From JAMXLO01 sp035492535 (lineage in GTDB: Bacteria > Pseudomonadota > Alphaproteobacteria > Acetobacterales > Acetobacteraceae), in the NCBI GenBank assembly GCA_035492535.1, contig DATJJM010000038.1:1-39227 (forward strand): a stretch of DNA of 39,227 nt, given 5' to 3'. Numbering within the stretch: position 1 is the first letter of the stretch; every line of letters begins with the position of its first letter. Both the position numbers and the translations under genes were made by a program. The notes below the pieces were generated by a model. The model was given only the letters and a program-made list of their open reading frames with translations, was not told where the DNA came from and did not search any database. Positions 24,956-32,226 of this stretch are shown in pieces.

Positions 24956-26448
24956 CGTCCGGCAGATTTGGCCGCATTGGCACCTGCGATGCGGCCAAAC
25001 ACCACCCCCGCGACTAGGCCCGTGCCACTGCCGTAGTTGTGGAAGTAAAGTCCGCCAAGAATTTCGCCAGCGGCATAAAGGCCGGGGATGGGGGCACCTG
25101 AGTTGTCTTCCACTTCGGCCGCCGTTGATGTCTTGAGGCCGCCAAAGGTGAATGTGACACCAGCGGTGACGCCGTAAGCGTGGAACGGTGGTGTATCGAG
25201 ACGCTGCGCCCAGTTGGTCTTGTCGATCGGTAATCCGATCGTGCGCAGCCCGTCGTGGATGTTCGGGTTGAATGATGCGTTGGGGCGTGGCGCTGCGTTA
25301 TAGCGATGCAGCGTATCGAGCACTGCTTTTGTATCGACGCCGGCCAGCTTGGGGGCGAGCTCCTCGAGTGTATCCGCTTGCTCCTTGGTGATGCGGGCAA
25401 TGCGGTATTCCTCGCGCAGCAAGTGGACGATCTTCTGGTCGAAAATCTGCCAGGCGAACAGGCCGGGCTGCTTCATCACCTCGTGGCCATATTTCGCGTA
25501 GGTGTAACTGTGGAAGTCGAGGCCTTCGTCGAGGAAGCGCTCGCCGCGTGCGTTTACCAGCACGCCGAACGGATAGTTGTGCTTCTGGAAGCGGTCGCCG
25601 ACCGTGAGGTCGCCATAGGCAGGGGCGTTCATGTCCCACTGCACTGCGTGCGCGCCGGACCAGTGGCCGGCGACAGCGGCGCCAATGTCGATCGCCATCC
25701 GGTGGCCTATGCCGGTGTTGTATTTCGTCCCGCGCACCTTCGCGAGATCCCAGTTCGGCCCCAGGTAGCGGGCACGCATTTCGGGGTTCGACTCGAAGCC
25801 ACCGCAGGCGAGGACGACGGCCCCGGCCCGCAGCTCGTATTGACGGAAGTGGTGGCGGACGCGGACACCTTCCACGCGCGCATCGTTGGTGAGGAGGGCG
25901 GTTGCTGTGGTGTCATAAAGAACAGGAATATTCAGCTGGTCGAGGCGGGCGTGCAGGGCAGCGACCAAGTGCTGGCCGCCGCCGAGGATGTGGCAGGCGA
26001 GACCGCCCCAGAATTTGAATTTTCCATCCACCTTGAAGGCCTGGCGGCCGAGCGCCGGCTGAAAGCGCACGCCGTGGCTACGCAGCCAGATGCCTGCATC
26101 GAAGCTGTTGCCGATCAGGACGTCGGTGAGATCGGGGTCGCATCGGTATTCGGTGAGGCGGCCCATGTCGTCGAAGTACTGGGCTTCCGTATAGCTGCCG
26201 AAATCGATGGTGGAGAGATCGAGATCGGCGATGTCGGGAGCGAGGCGGAGCAGGTCCTCGACCGTGGAATACTTAAAACGGAAGGCGCCGCCGGTGAAGG
26301 CGGAGTTGCCGCCGCGCCCTTCCCGCGGTGCGGTTTCGATCAGCGCCACCGTGGCGCCCGATGCGTGGGCGGACAGCGCGGCGTTGGCTGCGGCATTGCC
26401 GGCGCCGATGACCAGGACATCAACCTCGCCGAGTTGGTCAGGTGTCAT
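24952..26448 (-). CDS. tcuA: TcuA/CobZ-like FAD-dependent dehydrogenase
   Basis: This 498-aa flavoprotein is of the fumarate reductase/succinate dehydrogenase type. The FAD fold is VLVIGAGNAAANAALSAHAS, followed by REGRGGNSAFTGG. The C-terminal PFHAYGVTAGVTFTFGGLKT and GLYAAGEILGGLYFHNYGSG match tricarballylate dehydrogenase TcuA/CobZ proteins. TcuA oxidises tricarballylate to cis-aconitate and passes electrons to the membrane protein TcuB. No tcuB or tcuC gene is adjacent here, so substrate and electron acceptor are uncertain. The gene stands alone, and its promoter lies in the short gap before the TPP riboswitch. Confidence 0.82.
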   Translation of the reverse strand: MTPDQLGEVDVLVIGAGNAAANAALSAHASGATVALIETAPREGRGGNSAFTGGAFRFKYSTVEDLLRLAPDIADLDLSTIDFGSYTEAQYFDDMGRLTEYRCDPDLTDVLIGNSFDAGIWLRSHGVRFQPALGRQAFKVDGKFKFWGGLACHILGGGQHLVAALHARLDQLNIPVLYDTTATALLTNDARVEGVRVRHHFRQYELRAGAVVLACGGFESNPEMRARYLGPNWDLAKVRGTKYNTGIGHRMAIDIGAAVAGHWSGAHAVQWDMNAPAYGDLTVGDRFQKHNYPFGVLVNARGERFLDEGLDFHSYTYAKYGHEVMKQPGLFAWQIFDQKIVHLLREEYRIARITKEQADTLEELAPKLAGVDTKAVLDTLHRYNAAPRPNASFNPNIHDGLRTIGLPIDKTNWAQRLDTPPFHAYGVTAGVTFTFGGLKTSTAAEVEDNSGAPIPGLYAAGEILGGLYFHNYGSGTGLVAGVVFGRIAGANAAKSAGR

Positions 26449-26517
26449 GCGTTCCTCCGTCTGTTAGGCGAGTCTGACACAGAGCTTGACTTGCAGGCAA
26501 AGCGTGGGATGGTGGCG

Positions 26518-26593
26518 CTACACCGGGGTGCCCTCGCTGTGAGGGCTGAGATCACACCCGCGAACCTGCTCTGGATCATGCCAGCGAAGGGAG
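26518..26593 (+). ncRNA. TPP riboswitch (THI element)
   Basis: The conserved core is clear: CACCGGGGTGCCC, a perfect P3 hairpin GCCCTC-GCTGT-GAGGGC, the pyrimidine-sensor CTGAGA, then ACCCGCGAACCTG, CTGGATCATGCCAGCG and AAGGGA. These match THI-box consensus blocks in order and spacing. The 3' AAGGGAG (26587-26593) is also the best ribosome-binding site for ATG 26600, so ligand binding probably masks it and blocks translation. The gene controlled is the FAD oxidoreductase immediately downstream. Confidence 0.93.
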
Positions 26594-26599
26594 ATGTGC

Positions 26600-27739
26600 A
26601 TGCATATCGTTGTTGTGGGTGCGGGCATTCTGGGCGCGAGCACTGCGTTCCACGCGGCGCGGGCGGGCGCGCGCGTCACGGTGGTGGATGCGGCGCATGA
26701 GGGGCGCGCGACGGCGGCTGGAGCGGGGATCATCTGTCCCTGGGTGTCAGGTGCGGAGGATGCCGCATTCTATACTCTATATTGTGAAGGTGGGCGGTAT
26801 TACGCCGAGCTGGTGGCGGCGCTCGGGGAGATTGGCGAGACTGATCTGGGGTACCGACGGACTGGCGCGCTGATCGTTTCAGATGATACAAACGAGCTGG
26901 CGACGTTCGAACGGTTGCTGGTGGAGGGACAGGCGAAGACGCCCGCGATGGGCGACGTAAGCTTGCTGCCGCCGCGGGACGCGGTACGGCTGTTCCCGCC
27001 ATTGCGGCGCGATTTTGGGGCTGTGCTGGTGGGTGGCGGTGCACGCGTGGATGGGCGTCGTATGGCGGCAGGGCTGCTGCGCGGTGCGATGCACTTCGGC
27101 GCCGTGGTGCGAAGTGGGCAAGCGGCGCTGGCTGTCGCGGACAATCGGGTGCACGGCGTGCGGCTGGCGGATGAGGAGATCGAGGCGGAATGTGTGATCG
27201 TTGCCGCTGGCGTGTGGGCGCCGAAGGTGCTGCGCGACGTCGGCGTGGCCTTGCCGATCGAACCGCAGCGCGGGCAGATCGTCCATCTGCTGTTGCGGGG
27301 AGCGGAGACGCAGGATTGGCCAGTGATTTTTCCGCCAGGCGCACATTACCTGGTCCCGTTCGATGACGGGCGGGTTGTGGTGGGAGCGACGCGCGAGAGT
27401 GGCGTCGGCTTTGATCATTGTGTAACTGCGTTGGGTCAGGCTCAGGTGCTGGCCGAGGCGCTACATGTCGCGCCTGGCCTAGGTGCAGCTACGATCATAG
27501 AGACACGCGTGGGGTTCCGGCCGATCGGGCCAGGTGTGCGGCCGATGCTTGGGACGGTGCCCGGCATCGAGGGACTCGTTGTGGGCAACGGGCTCGGCGC
27601 GGCCGGCCTGACGATCGGACCGCTCGGTGGTCGATTGTTAGCGGAGGTGGCGTTGGGGGCAGCACCCTTTATGGGCCTGGCACCCTTTGCACCGCTGCGG
27701 CGGGTGGTACGTGCGGCGCCGATACCGCCGCTGCGGTGA
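26600..27739 (+). CDS. FAD-dependent amine/glycine oxidase (ThiO/DadA-like), TPP-riboswitch controlled
   Basis: This 379-aa flavoprotein is of the DAO superfamily. The N-terminal FAD fold is HIVVVGAGILGASTAFHAAR, then AAGAGIICPW, with a C-terminal FAD segment VGFRPIGPGVRPMLGTVPG and GLGAAGLTIGPLGGRLLAEV. The family includes ThiO (glycine to iminoglycine, for thiazole synthesis), D-amino acid dehydrogenases and related amine oxidases. TPP control argues for a thiamine role, but thiS, thiG and thiE are not in the window. ATG 26600 is chosen because it lies 6 nt from AAGGGAG; the ATG at 26594 abuts that site. It converges with the ThDP enzyme gene, with 6 nt between stops. Confidence 0.82.
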   Translation: MHIVVVGAGILGASTAFHAARAGARVTVVDAAHEGRATAAGAGIICPWVSGAEDAAFYTLYCEGGRYYAELVAALGEIGETDLGYRRTGALIVSDDTNELATFERLLVEGQAKTPAMGDVSLLPPRDAVRLFPPLRRDFGAVLVGGGARVDGRRMAAGLLRGAMHFGAVVRSGQAALAVADNRVHGVRLADEEIEAECVIVAAGVWAPKVLRDVGVALPIEPQRGQIVHLLLRGAETQDWPVIFPPGAHYLVPFDDGRVVVGATRESGVGFDHCVTALGQAQVLAEALHVAPGLGAATIIETRVGFRPIGPGVRPMLGTVPGIEGLVVGNGLGAAGLTIGPLGGRLLAEVALGAAPFMGLAPFAPLRRVVRAAPIPPLR

Positions 27740-27745
27740 GGCGCT

Positions 27746-29464
27746 TCAGGGACGCAGGCGCACGTCCAAAAGCGCGAGCTTGCCGTTCTGTACGGCTGCG
27801 ATGCCGTCGCGGATGGCCTGTTCCAGTTTCCCAGGTTCGGTGATGCAGGCGCCATGGGCGCCGAAGGCAGGAGCGAGCGCCGCGTAGTCTGGCGTTGGTT
27901 CGATCACCTTGCCATACGGGTCCTGTTCGCGCAGCGCGTAGCCGGTGGGAAAATACTTGTACAGATTCCACTCCTGGGAAGCATAGCCCTCGTTGTTACA
28001 AATAATGACTAGGATTGGGACGTTGTATTGCTGGGCTAGGCCGAGGCAGGCGGGGACTGGGTTGTAATTGAAGGCGCCGTCACCGATGACGCAGACGATC
28101 ACGTCGTTCGGGCGGGCGAGTTTCACGCCAAGCGCGGTGGGGATGCCAGTGCCGAGTGCGCCAGCCCAGCCTCGAATCTGGCTGATGTCGCGATTTCTGA
28201 ACGTGTGCTGGACCATCGGGGGGACCTGGGCGATGATTTCATCGACGATCACCGCGCCGTCCGGCAGCAGCGTGTGCAGCGTGTCGAACAGGAACGGCGC
28301 CTGGATGTGATCGGCACCCCGGGCGGATTCACGCTCCTTCTTCGCGTTGGTCTGATGGGAAACGTTGTGCGTATGCCACCTGGCGGTACGTTCAGTGATG
28401 CGACCGGTTTCGTCGGCAGATGTGGGGCGGGCCTTCAGTGTGGCTGCAAGCTCTGCGAGGTTCGCGCTGATATCACCGGCGATGGCGTAGTCTGTCTGCA
28501 GCGACCAGTAGGGGGCGCGGGGGCGAAGCGGATCTTCTTCGATCTGGATAACGGTGCAGCCACTCGGAAGCTTCGTTTCCTGGGGATGCCAGGGGCCATG
28601 CGCGCCTATCACCAGAATGCAGTCGGCGTCCTTCAAGTGAGTCTCGACTGGATCGATCGCGTAGAGGGGATGATCACGAGGGAAGTTCACATAGAGCGGC
28701 ATCCAATATTCGAACACCGGTGCGCCGAGGTGTTCCGCTATGGCGATGAGAGCCGCCCGATCGTCCGGCGTGCGAGCGCCGTGTTCGGTAATGATCAGCG
28801 GGCATTTTCCACGCATCAGGATGTCGGCGACTTCGCGCAGGCTTTCGGGTGCGGCGACCAGTGCGGCTGCTTTCATCTTGTCGCCATTTGGCGGTTCGGC
28901 CTCGCTCATCAGGATGTCGAAGGGAACGCCGACCAGAGTGGGACCGCGAGGGACACTTTCCGCGAAATACCATGCACGGCGGAGATCCGGGGCGAGGTCA
29001 GTCGGTGTCTTCACCTCCTTCGCCCATTTGGTGACGGTCTCGGCATTGCGTACGGGGCCGGCTAGATCGACCAACAGCGTCGGCCATTCCGGACCGGGAT
29101 CAAGTGTCGGGATGGCGCCATGGCTCAGCGTGTCGGGAGAGACGATCACCATGGGGATATGCTCGTGATACGCGGATCGGACCGCCATCGAGCCATGCAA
29201 TACGCCAAGGCCGGTCGGTAACAGCACGGCTTGCGCGCGGCCGGTGGCCTTATAATAGCCAGCTGCAAGGCCGACTGCGAGAATCTCGTGGCGGCAGTTG
29301 AAGTATTTGGGAGTCTCGATGTTGCGGGTGGCCTTGCGCTTAGCGAGTGCTTCCCATAATGGAGCCCAGGCGGCAATCGGCGAGCAGAAGATATAGTCGG
29401 TGCCTTGGATGCGGAACAATTCGAGCAGGGCTTCGGCGCCGTTCATGGGTTCCGTCTGGGTCAT
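27746..29464 (-). CDS. ThDP-dependent enzyme (acetolactate synthase / decarboxylase superfamily)
   Basis: This 572-aa thiamine-diphosphate enzyme has the three expected domains. The catalytic Glu that activates the cofactor is in NCRHEILAVGLAAGYY (about residue 61). The Mg/ThDP motif runs from GDGAFNYNPV (about 461) to ICNN (about 490), of GDG-x(n)-NN type. It is the last gene of the minus-strand operon. ATG 29464 overlaps the CoA-ligase stop by 4 nt; an in-frame ATG follows six codons later. Relatives decarboxylate 2-keto acids, form or cleave acyloins, or cleave acyl-CoA C-C bonds. The substrate is not evident, and its location suggests a step of the aryl-CoA pathway. Confidence 0.85.
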   Translation of the reverse strand: MTQTEPMNGAEALLELFRIQGTDYIFCSPIAAWAPLWEALAKRKATRNIETPKYFNCRHEILAVGLAAGYYKATGRAQAVLLPTGLGVLHGSMAVRSAYHEHIPMVIVSPDTLSHGAIPTLDPGPEWPTLLVDLAGPVRNAETVTKWAKEVKTPTDLAPDLRRAWYFAESVPRGPTLVGVPFDILMSEAEPPNGDKMKAAALVAAPESLREVADILMRGKCPLIITEHGARTPDDRAALIAIAEHLGAPVFEYWMPLYVNFPRDHPLYAIDPVETHLKDADCILVIGAHGPWHPQETKLPSGCTVIQIEEDPLRPRAPYWSLQTDYAIAGDISANLAELAATLKARPTSADETGRITERTARWHTHNVSHQTNAKKERESARGADHIQAPFLFDTLHTLLPDGAVIVDEIIAQVPPMVQHTFRNRDISQIRGWAGALGTGIPTALGVKLARPNDVIVCVIGDGAFNYNPVPACLGLAQQYNVPILVIICNNEGYASQEWNLYKYFPTGYALREQDPYGKVIEPTPDYAALAPAFGAHGACITEPGKLEQAIRDGIAAVQNGKLALLDVRLRP

Positions 29465-31080
29465 GAAGTCCTCTGTGTGTTCGCCTGCTCGCGGAGCACG
29501 AAGCGCTGTAGCTTGCCGGTACCGGTGCGGGGCAGCGCAGGCACGAATTCAATGGCGCGGGGATATTTGTAAGGTGCTATCTCGGCTTTAACGTGGTCCT
29601 GGAGGATGCGGATCATCTCGGGCGACGCGGCGTTCGGGTCTCGCAGCACGATATAGGCTTTGACCAGCATGCCACGATCGGCATCGGGCGCGGCGACGAC
29701 ACCGCATTCGGCGACCGCAGGGTGGGTGAGCAGTGCCACTTCAACTTCCGGGCCGGAGACGTTGTAGCCGGAAGCGATGATCATATCGTCAGAACGAGCC
29801 TGGTACCAGAAGTAGCCATCTTCATCCTGGTGGTAGGTGTCACCGGTGATGTTCCAGCCATTCTGAACATATTGTTTCTGTCGCGGATCGGCTAGATAGC
29901 GGCAACCGGTGGGGCCGCGCACGGCGAGGCGGCCGGTGGAATTGCGAGGCAGGTCGTTGCCATCGTCGTCGATCAGCTTGGCCTCGTAGCCAGGGACAGG
30001 GATGCCGGTAGCGCCGGGCTTCACCTTGTCCACTGGTGCACCGATGAAGATGTGCAGCATTTCGGTGGAGCCAATGCCATCAAGGATCTTCAGGCCGGTG
30101 GCCGCATACCAGGCGTCCCAGGTTGGCTTCGGCAGCGTTTCTCCCGCGGAGACGCAGATGCGCAAGGTGGCAAAGTCGTCGGGCTGCAACTTGCCTAGCA
30201 TGGCGCGATAGGCTGTGGGGGCGGTGAAGCAGATTGTGGGCTTCAGCGTACGGATAGCGTCCAACAGATTATCGGGCGAAGGCTGCTCGAGCAGGATTGC
30301 GCTGGCGCCGATTCGCAATGGGAACAGCACCGCGGCGCCAAGCCCGAAGGTGAAGGCGATCGGCGGGCTGCTGATGAAGATGTCGTCGGGTTTCGCACAG
30401 AGCACGCGGGCGCCGTAGGTGTCGCACGTTGCGAGCATGTCGCGGTGGAAATGCATGGTACCTTTCGGCTCTCCGGTCGTGCCGGAGGTAAAGGCGATCA
30501 CGCAGGTGTCGTCGGCACGCGTGCGATGGGCAGAAAAGTTCGCTGATGCTGCCTGCATCATTGCGAACAGGTCGTCTGAGGCAGTGCCACCCCAGGGGAC
30601 GATGCGAAGGGGTCGGGTCTGGGCAGCAGCATGTAGTTCGGCGAGCAGACGATGGTCGCAGAGGGCGAGTCTGATATGGGCCTTATCGATGATGGCGCCG
30701 AGCTCTCGTGCACGCAGCAGCGGCATGGTGGCGACCGCTATGCCACCGGCCTTGATCACTGCAAGATAGGTCGCGACCATCATCGGCGTGTTGGGCGCGC
30801 GCAGCAGGACGAGATTGCCGGGAATCATTCCAAGCTGACGTGTCAGTACATTGGCGATGCGGTTCACGCGCTCGGCGAGATCGGCATAGGTCCAGACCTC
30901 GGCGGGCGAATGGACGCAGGGACGGGTACCCTTGCCGGCCGCCACGTGCGCATCAAGCAGTTCGGTGACGCAGTTGAGATGTTCAGGATACTGCAAATCG
31001 CCAAGCAGAAGATCGGGCCATTGATCGTGTGGCGGGAGGTTGTCCCGGGCGAAGCTGTCGAAGGCGGCTGCATCAGCCAT
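29461..31080 (-). CDS. Aryl-CoA ligase (benzoate/2-aminobenzoate-CoA ligase type)
   Basis: This 539-aa adenylate-forming enzyme activates a carboxylic acid to its CoA thioester with ATP. The motifs are the phosphate loop TSGTTGEPKGTMHFH, GIGSTEML, the hinge region TGDTYHQDEDGYFWYQARSD then IIASGYNVSGPEVE, and C-terminal RTGTGKLQRF with the catalytic Lys. The overall pattern, opening with FARDNLPPHDQWPD, matches the benzoate/2-aminobenzoate-CoA ligase group. The start ATG 31080 overlaps the RidA gene end by 8 nt. In the same operon as a fused aryl-CoA monooxygenase/reductase, it probably supplies that enzyme's substrate. Confidence 0.88.
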   Translation of the reverse strand: MADAAAFDSFARDNLPPHDQWPDLLLGDLQYPEHLNCVTELLDAHVAAGKGTRPCVHSPAEVWTYADLAERVNRIANVLTRQLGMIPGNLVLLRAPNTPMMVATYLAVIKAGGIAVATMPLLRARELGAIIDKAHIRLALCDHRLLAELHAAAQTRPLRIVPWGGTASDDLFAMMQAASANFSAHRTRADDTCVIAFTSGTTGEPKGTMHFHRDMLATCDTYGARVLCAKPDDIFISSPPIAFTFGLGAAVLFPLRIGASAILLEQPSPDNLLDAIRTLKPTICFTAPTAYRAMLGKLQPDDFATLRICVSAGETLPKPTWDAWYAATGLKILDGIGSTEMLHIFIGAPVDKVKPGATGIPVPGYEAKLIDDDGNDLPRNSTGRLAVRGPTGCRYLADPRQKQYVQNGWNITGDTYHQDEDGYFWYQARSDDMIIASGYNVSGPEVEVALLTHPAVAECGVVAAPDADRGMLVKAYIVLRDPNAASPEMIRILQDHVKAEIAPYKYPRAIEFVPALPRTGTGKLQRFVLREQANTQRTS

Positions 31081-31486
31081 GAGACGGCGCCCCGTCGAGG
31101 AGGGCGGTGGCTTCGATCTCCACCAAGGCATCGCGTTCCACCAAGCTGGCGACGCCGATCACCGACATCGTGGGGAAGTGCTTGCCCATGACGGTACGAT
31201 AACTCTGGCCGATGGCTTTGCCGCTGCTGCGATACTGCTCCATGTCTGTGACGAACCAGGTCATGCGCACGACGTTGGTGGGGGCTGCGTTGGCTTCGGA
31301 CAGGATCGCCACGATGTTGCGCAGGGCCTGCTCGACCTGCGCGGGAAGGCCTTGGGCGAGTCGGCCGGTGGTGGCGTCCCAGCCGATCTGGCCGGCGAGA
31401 AACAGTGTGGCGCCGGTCCCGATGATGCCGTTGCTGTAGCCTAGCGGGCGCGGCCATGCGGGCGGCTGGATGATGCGCTGGGTCAT
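31073..31486 (-). CDS. RidA/YjgF-like protein
   Basis: This 137-aa trimeric-type protein has LGYSNGIIGTGATLFLAGQIGWD at the start and VERDALVEIEATALL at the end. RidA hydrolyses reactive enamines/imines to keto acids and ammonia. The Arg that authentic RidA uses before this last strand (VARLP) seems replaced by Ser (VASLV), so it may belong to a divergent Rid subgroup. It overlaps both neighbours (4 nt with the SDR gene, 8 nt with the ligase). A deaminating role on an aminocyclohexene-carboxyl-CoA-type product would fit the operon but is inferred. Confidence 0.82.
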   Translation of the reverse strand: MTQRIIQPPAWPRPLGYSNGIIGTGATLFLAGQIGWDATTGRLAQGLPAQVEQALRNIVAILSEANAAPTNVVRMTWFVTDMEQYRSSGKAIGQSYRTVMGKHFPTMSVIGVASLVERDALVEIEATALLDGAPSHG

Positions 31487-32226
31487 GTAACTTCGCCTCC
31501 GGCGACGACGATCGATTGTCCGGTAATCGATGCGGCCGCGTCGGTGCAAAGGAAGGCGACGGTATCGGCCACTTCGCGTGGCTGTACCAGGCGGTTCTGC
31601 GGATTGAAGCGGGCCAGTGAGGCAACGGCGTCGGCTTCGCTACGGCCCGTCTGGCGGGCGATATCCTCGCTGGCGCGACGGACCAGGTCGGTGTCGGTGA
31701 AGCCGGGGCAGACGGCGTTGACGGTGATCGACGTCTGCGCAAGCTCGATGGCGAGGGCGCGGGTGAGGCCAATGACACCGTGCTTGGCGGCTGTATAGGC
31801 CACCGTGTAGGCGTAGCCTTTCAGGCCGGCCGTGCTGGCGATCATGACGATGCGGCCCCAGCCCGCGGCAAGCATGTGCGGCAGCGCGGCCTGGCAGGCG
31901 GTAAAGGCGGCGCTGAGGTTGACGGCGAGCATGTCTGCCCAGTCTTTCTGGGTGGTCTTCAGGAAGGAGCGGGAGGTGGCAGCGCCGGCGTTGTTGATCA
32001 GGATGTCGCAGGGACCGAGGTCGCGGACGGCGGCGCTGAGGGCCTCGGCATTGGTTACATCCGCAACGACTTGGGCGGCGTCGAGTTCACGGGCCGCAGC
32101 TTGCAGCGCGGCCTGATCGCGGCCGAGCAGGGCAAGCTTAATGCCGTCCTGCGCCAAGCGCTGCGCGATCGCCAGGCCGATGCCCTTGGCGCCGCCGGTG
32201 ATCAGCGCTCGGCGCGGTGCGGTCAT
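31483..32226 (-). CDS. Short-chain dehydrogenase/reductase (3-hydroxyacyl-CoA dehydrogenase-like)
   Basis: This 247-aa classical SDR has the cofactor motif TGGAKGIG, NNAG at about residue 79, and the catalytic Ser (IASTAG) and Tyr-x3-Lys (AYTAAKHG). CPGFTDTDLV follows, and the C-terminal ITGQSIVVAGGEVT is typical of 3-hydroxybutyryl/hydroxyacyl-CoA dehydrogenases. It lies between the monooxygenase and RidA genes with 4-nt overlaps at both ends. It probably oxidises a ring hydroxyl or reduces a keto group in the aryl-CoA pathway. Confidence 0.85.
   Translation of the reverse strand: MTAPRRALITGGAKGIGLAIAQRLAQDGIKLALLGRDQAALQAAARELDAAQVVADVTNAEALSAAVRDLGPCDILINNAGAATSRSFLKTTQKDWADMLAVNLSAAFTACQAALPHMLAAGWGRIVMIASTAGLKGYAYTVAYTAAKHGVIGLTRALAIELAQTSITVNAVCPGFTDTDLVRRASEDIARQTGRSEADAVASLARFNPQNRLVQPREVADTVAFLCTDAAASITGQSIVVAGGEVT

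Noticed and set aside
25306..26700. A 464-codon plus-strand frame opposite the TcuA-like gene.
   Set aside because: It is antisense to a clear flavoprotein, runs through the TPP riboswitch and into the next gene in another frame, and its translation matches no family.
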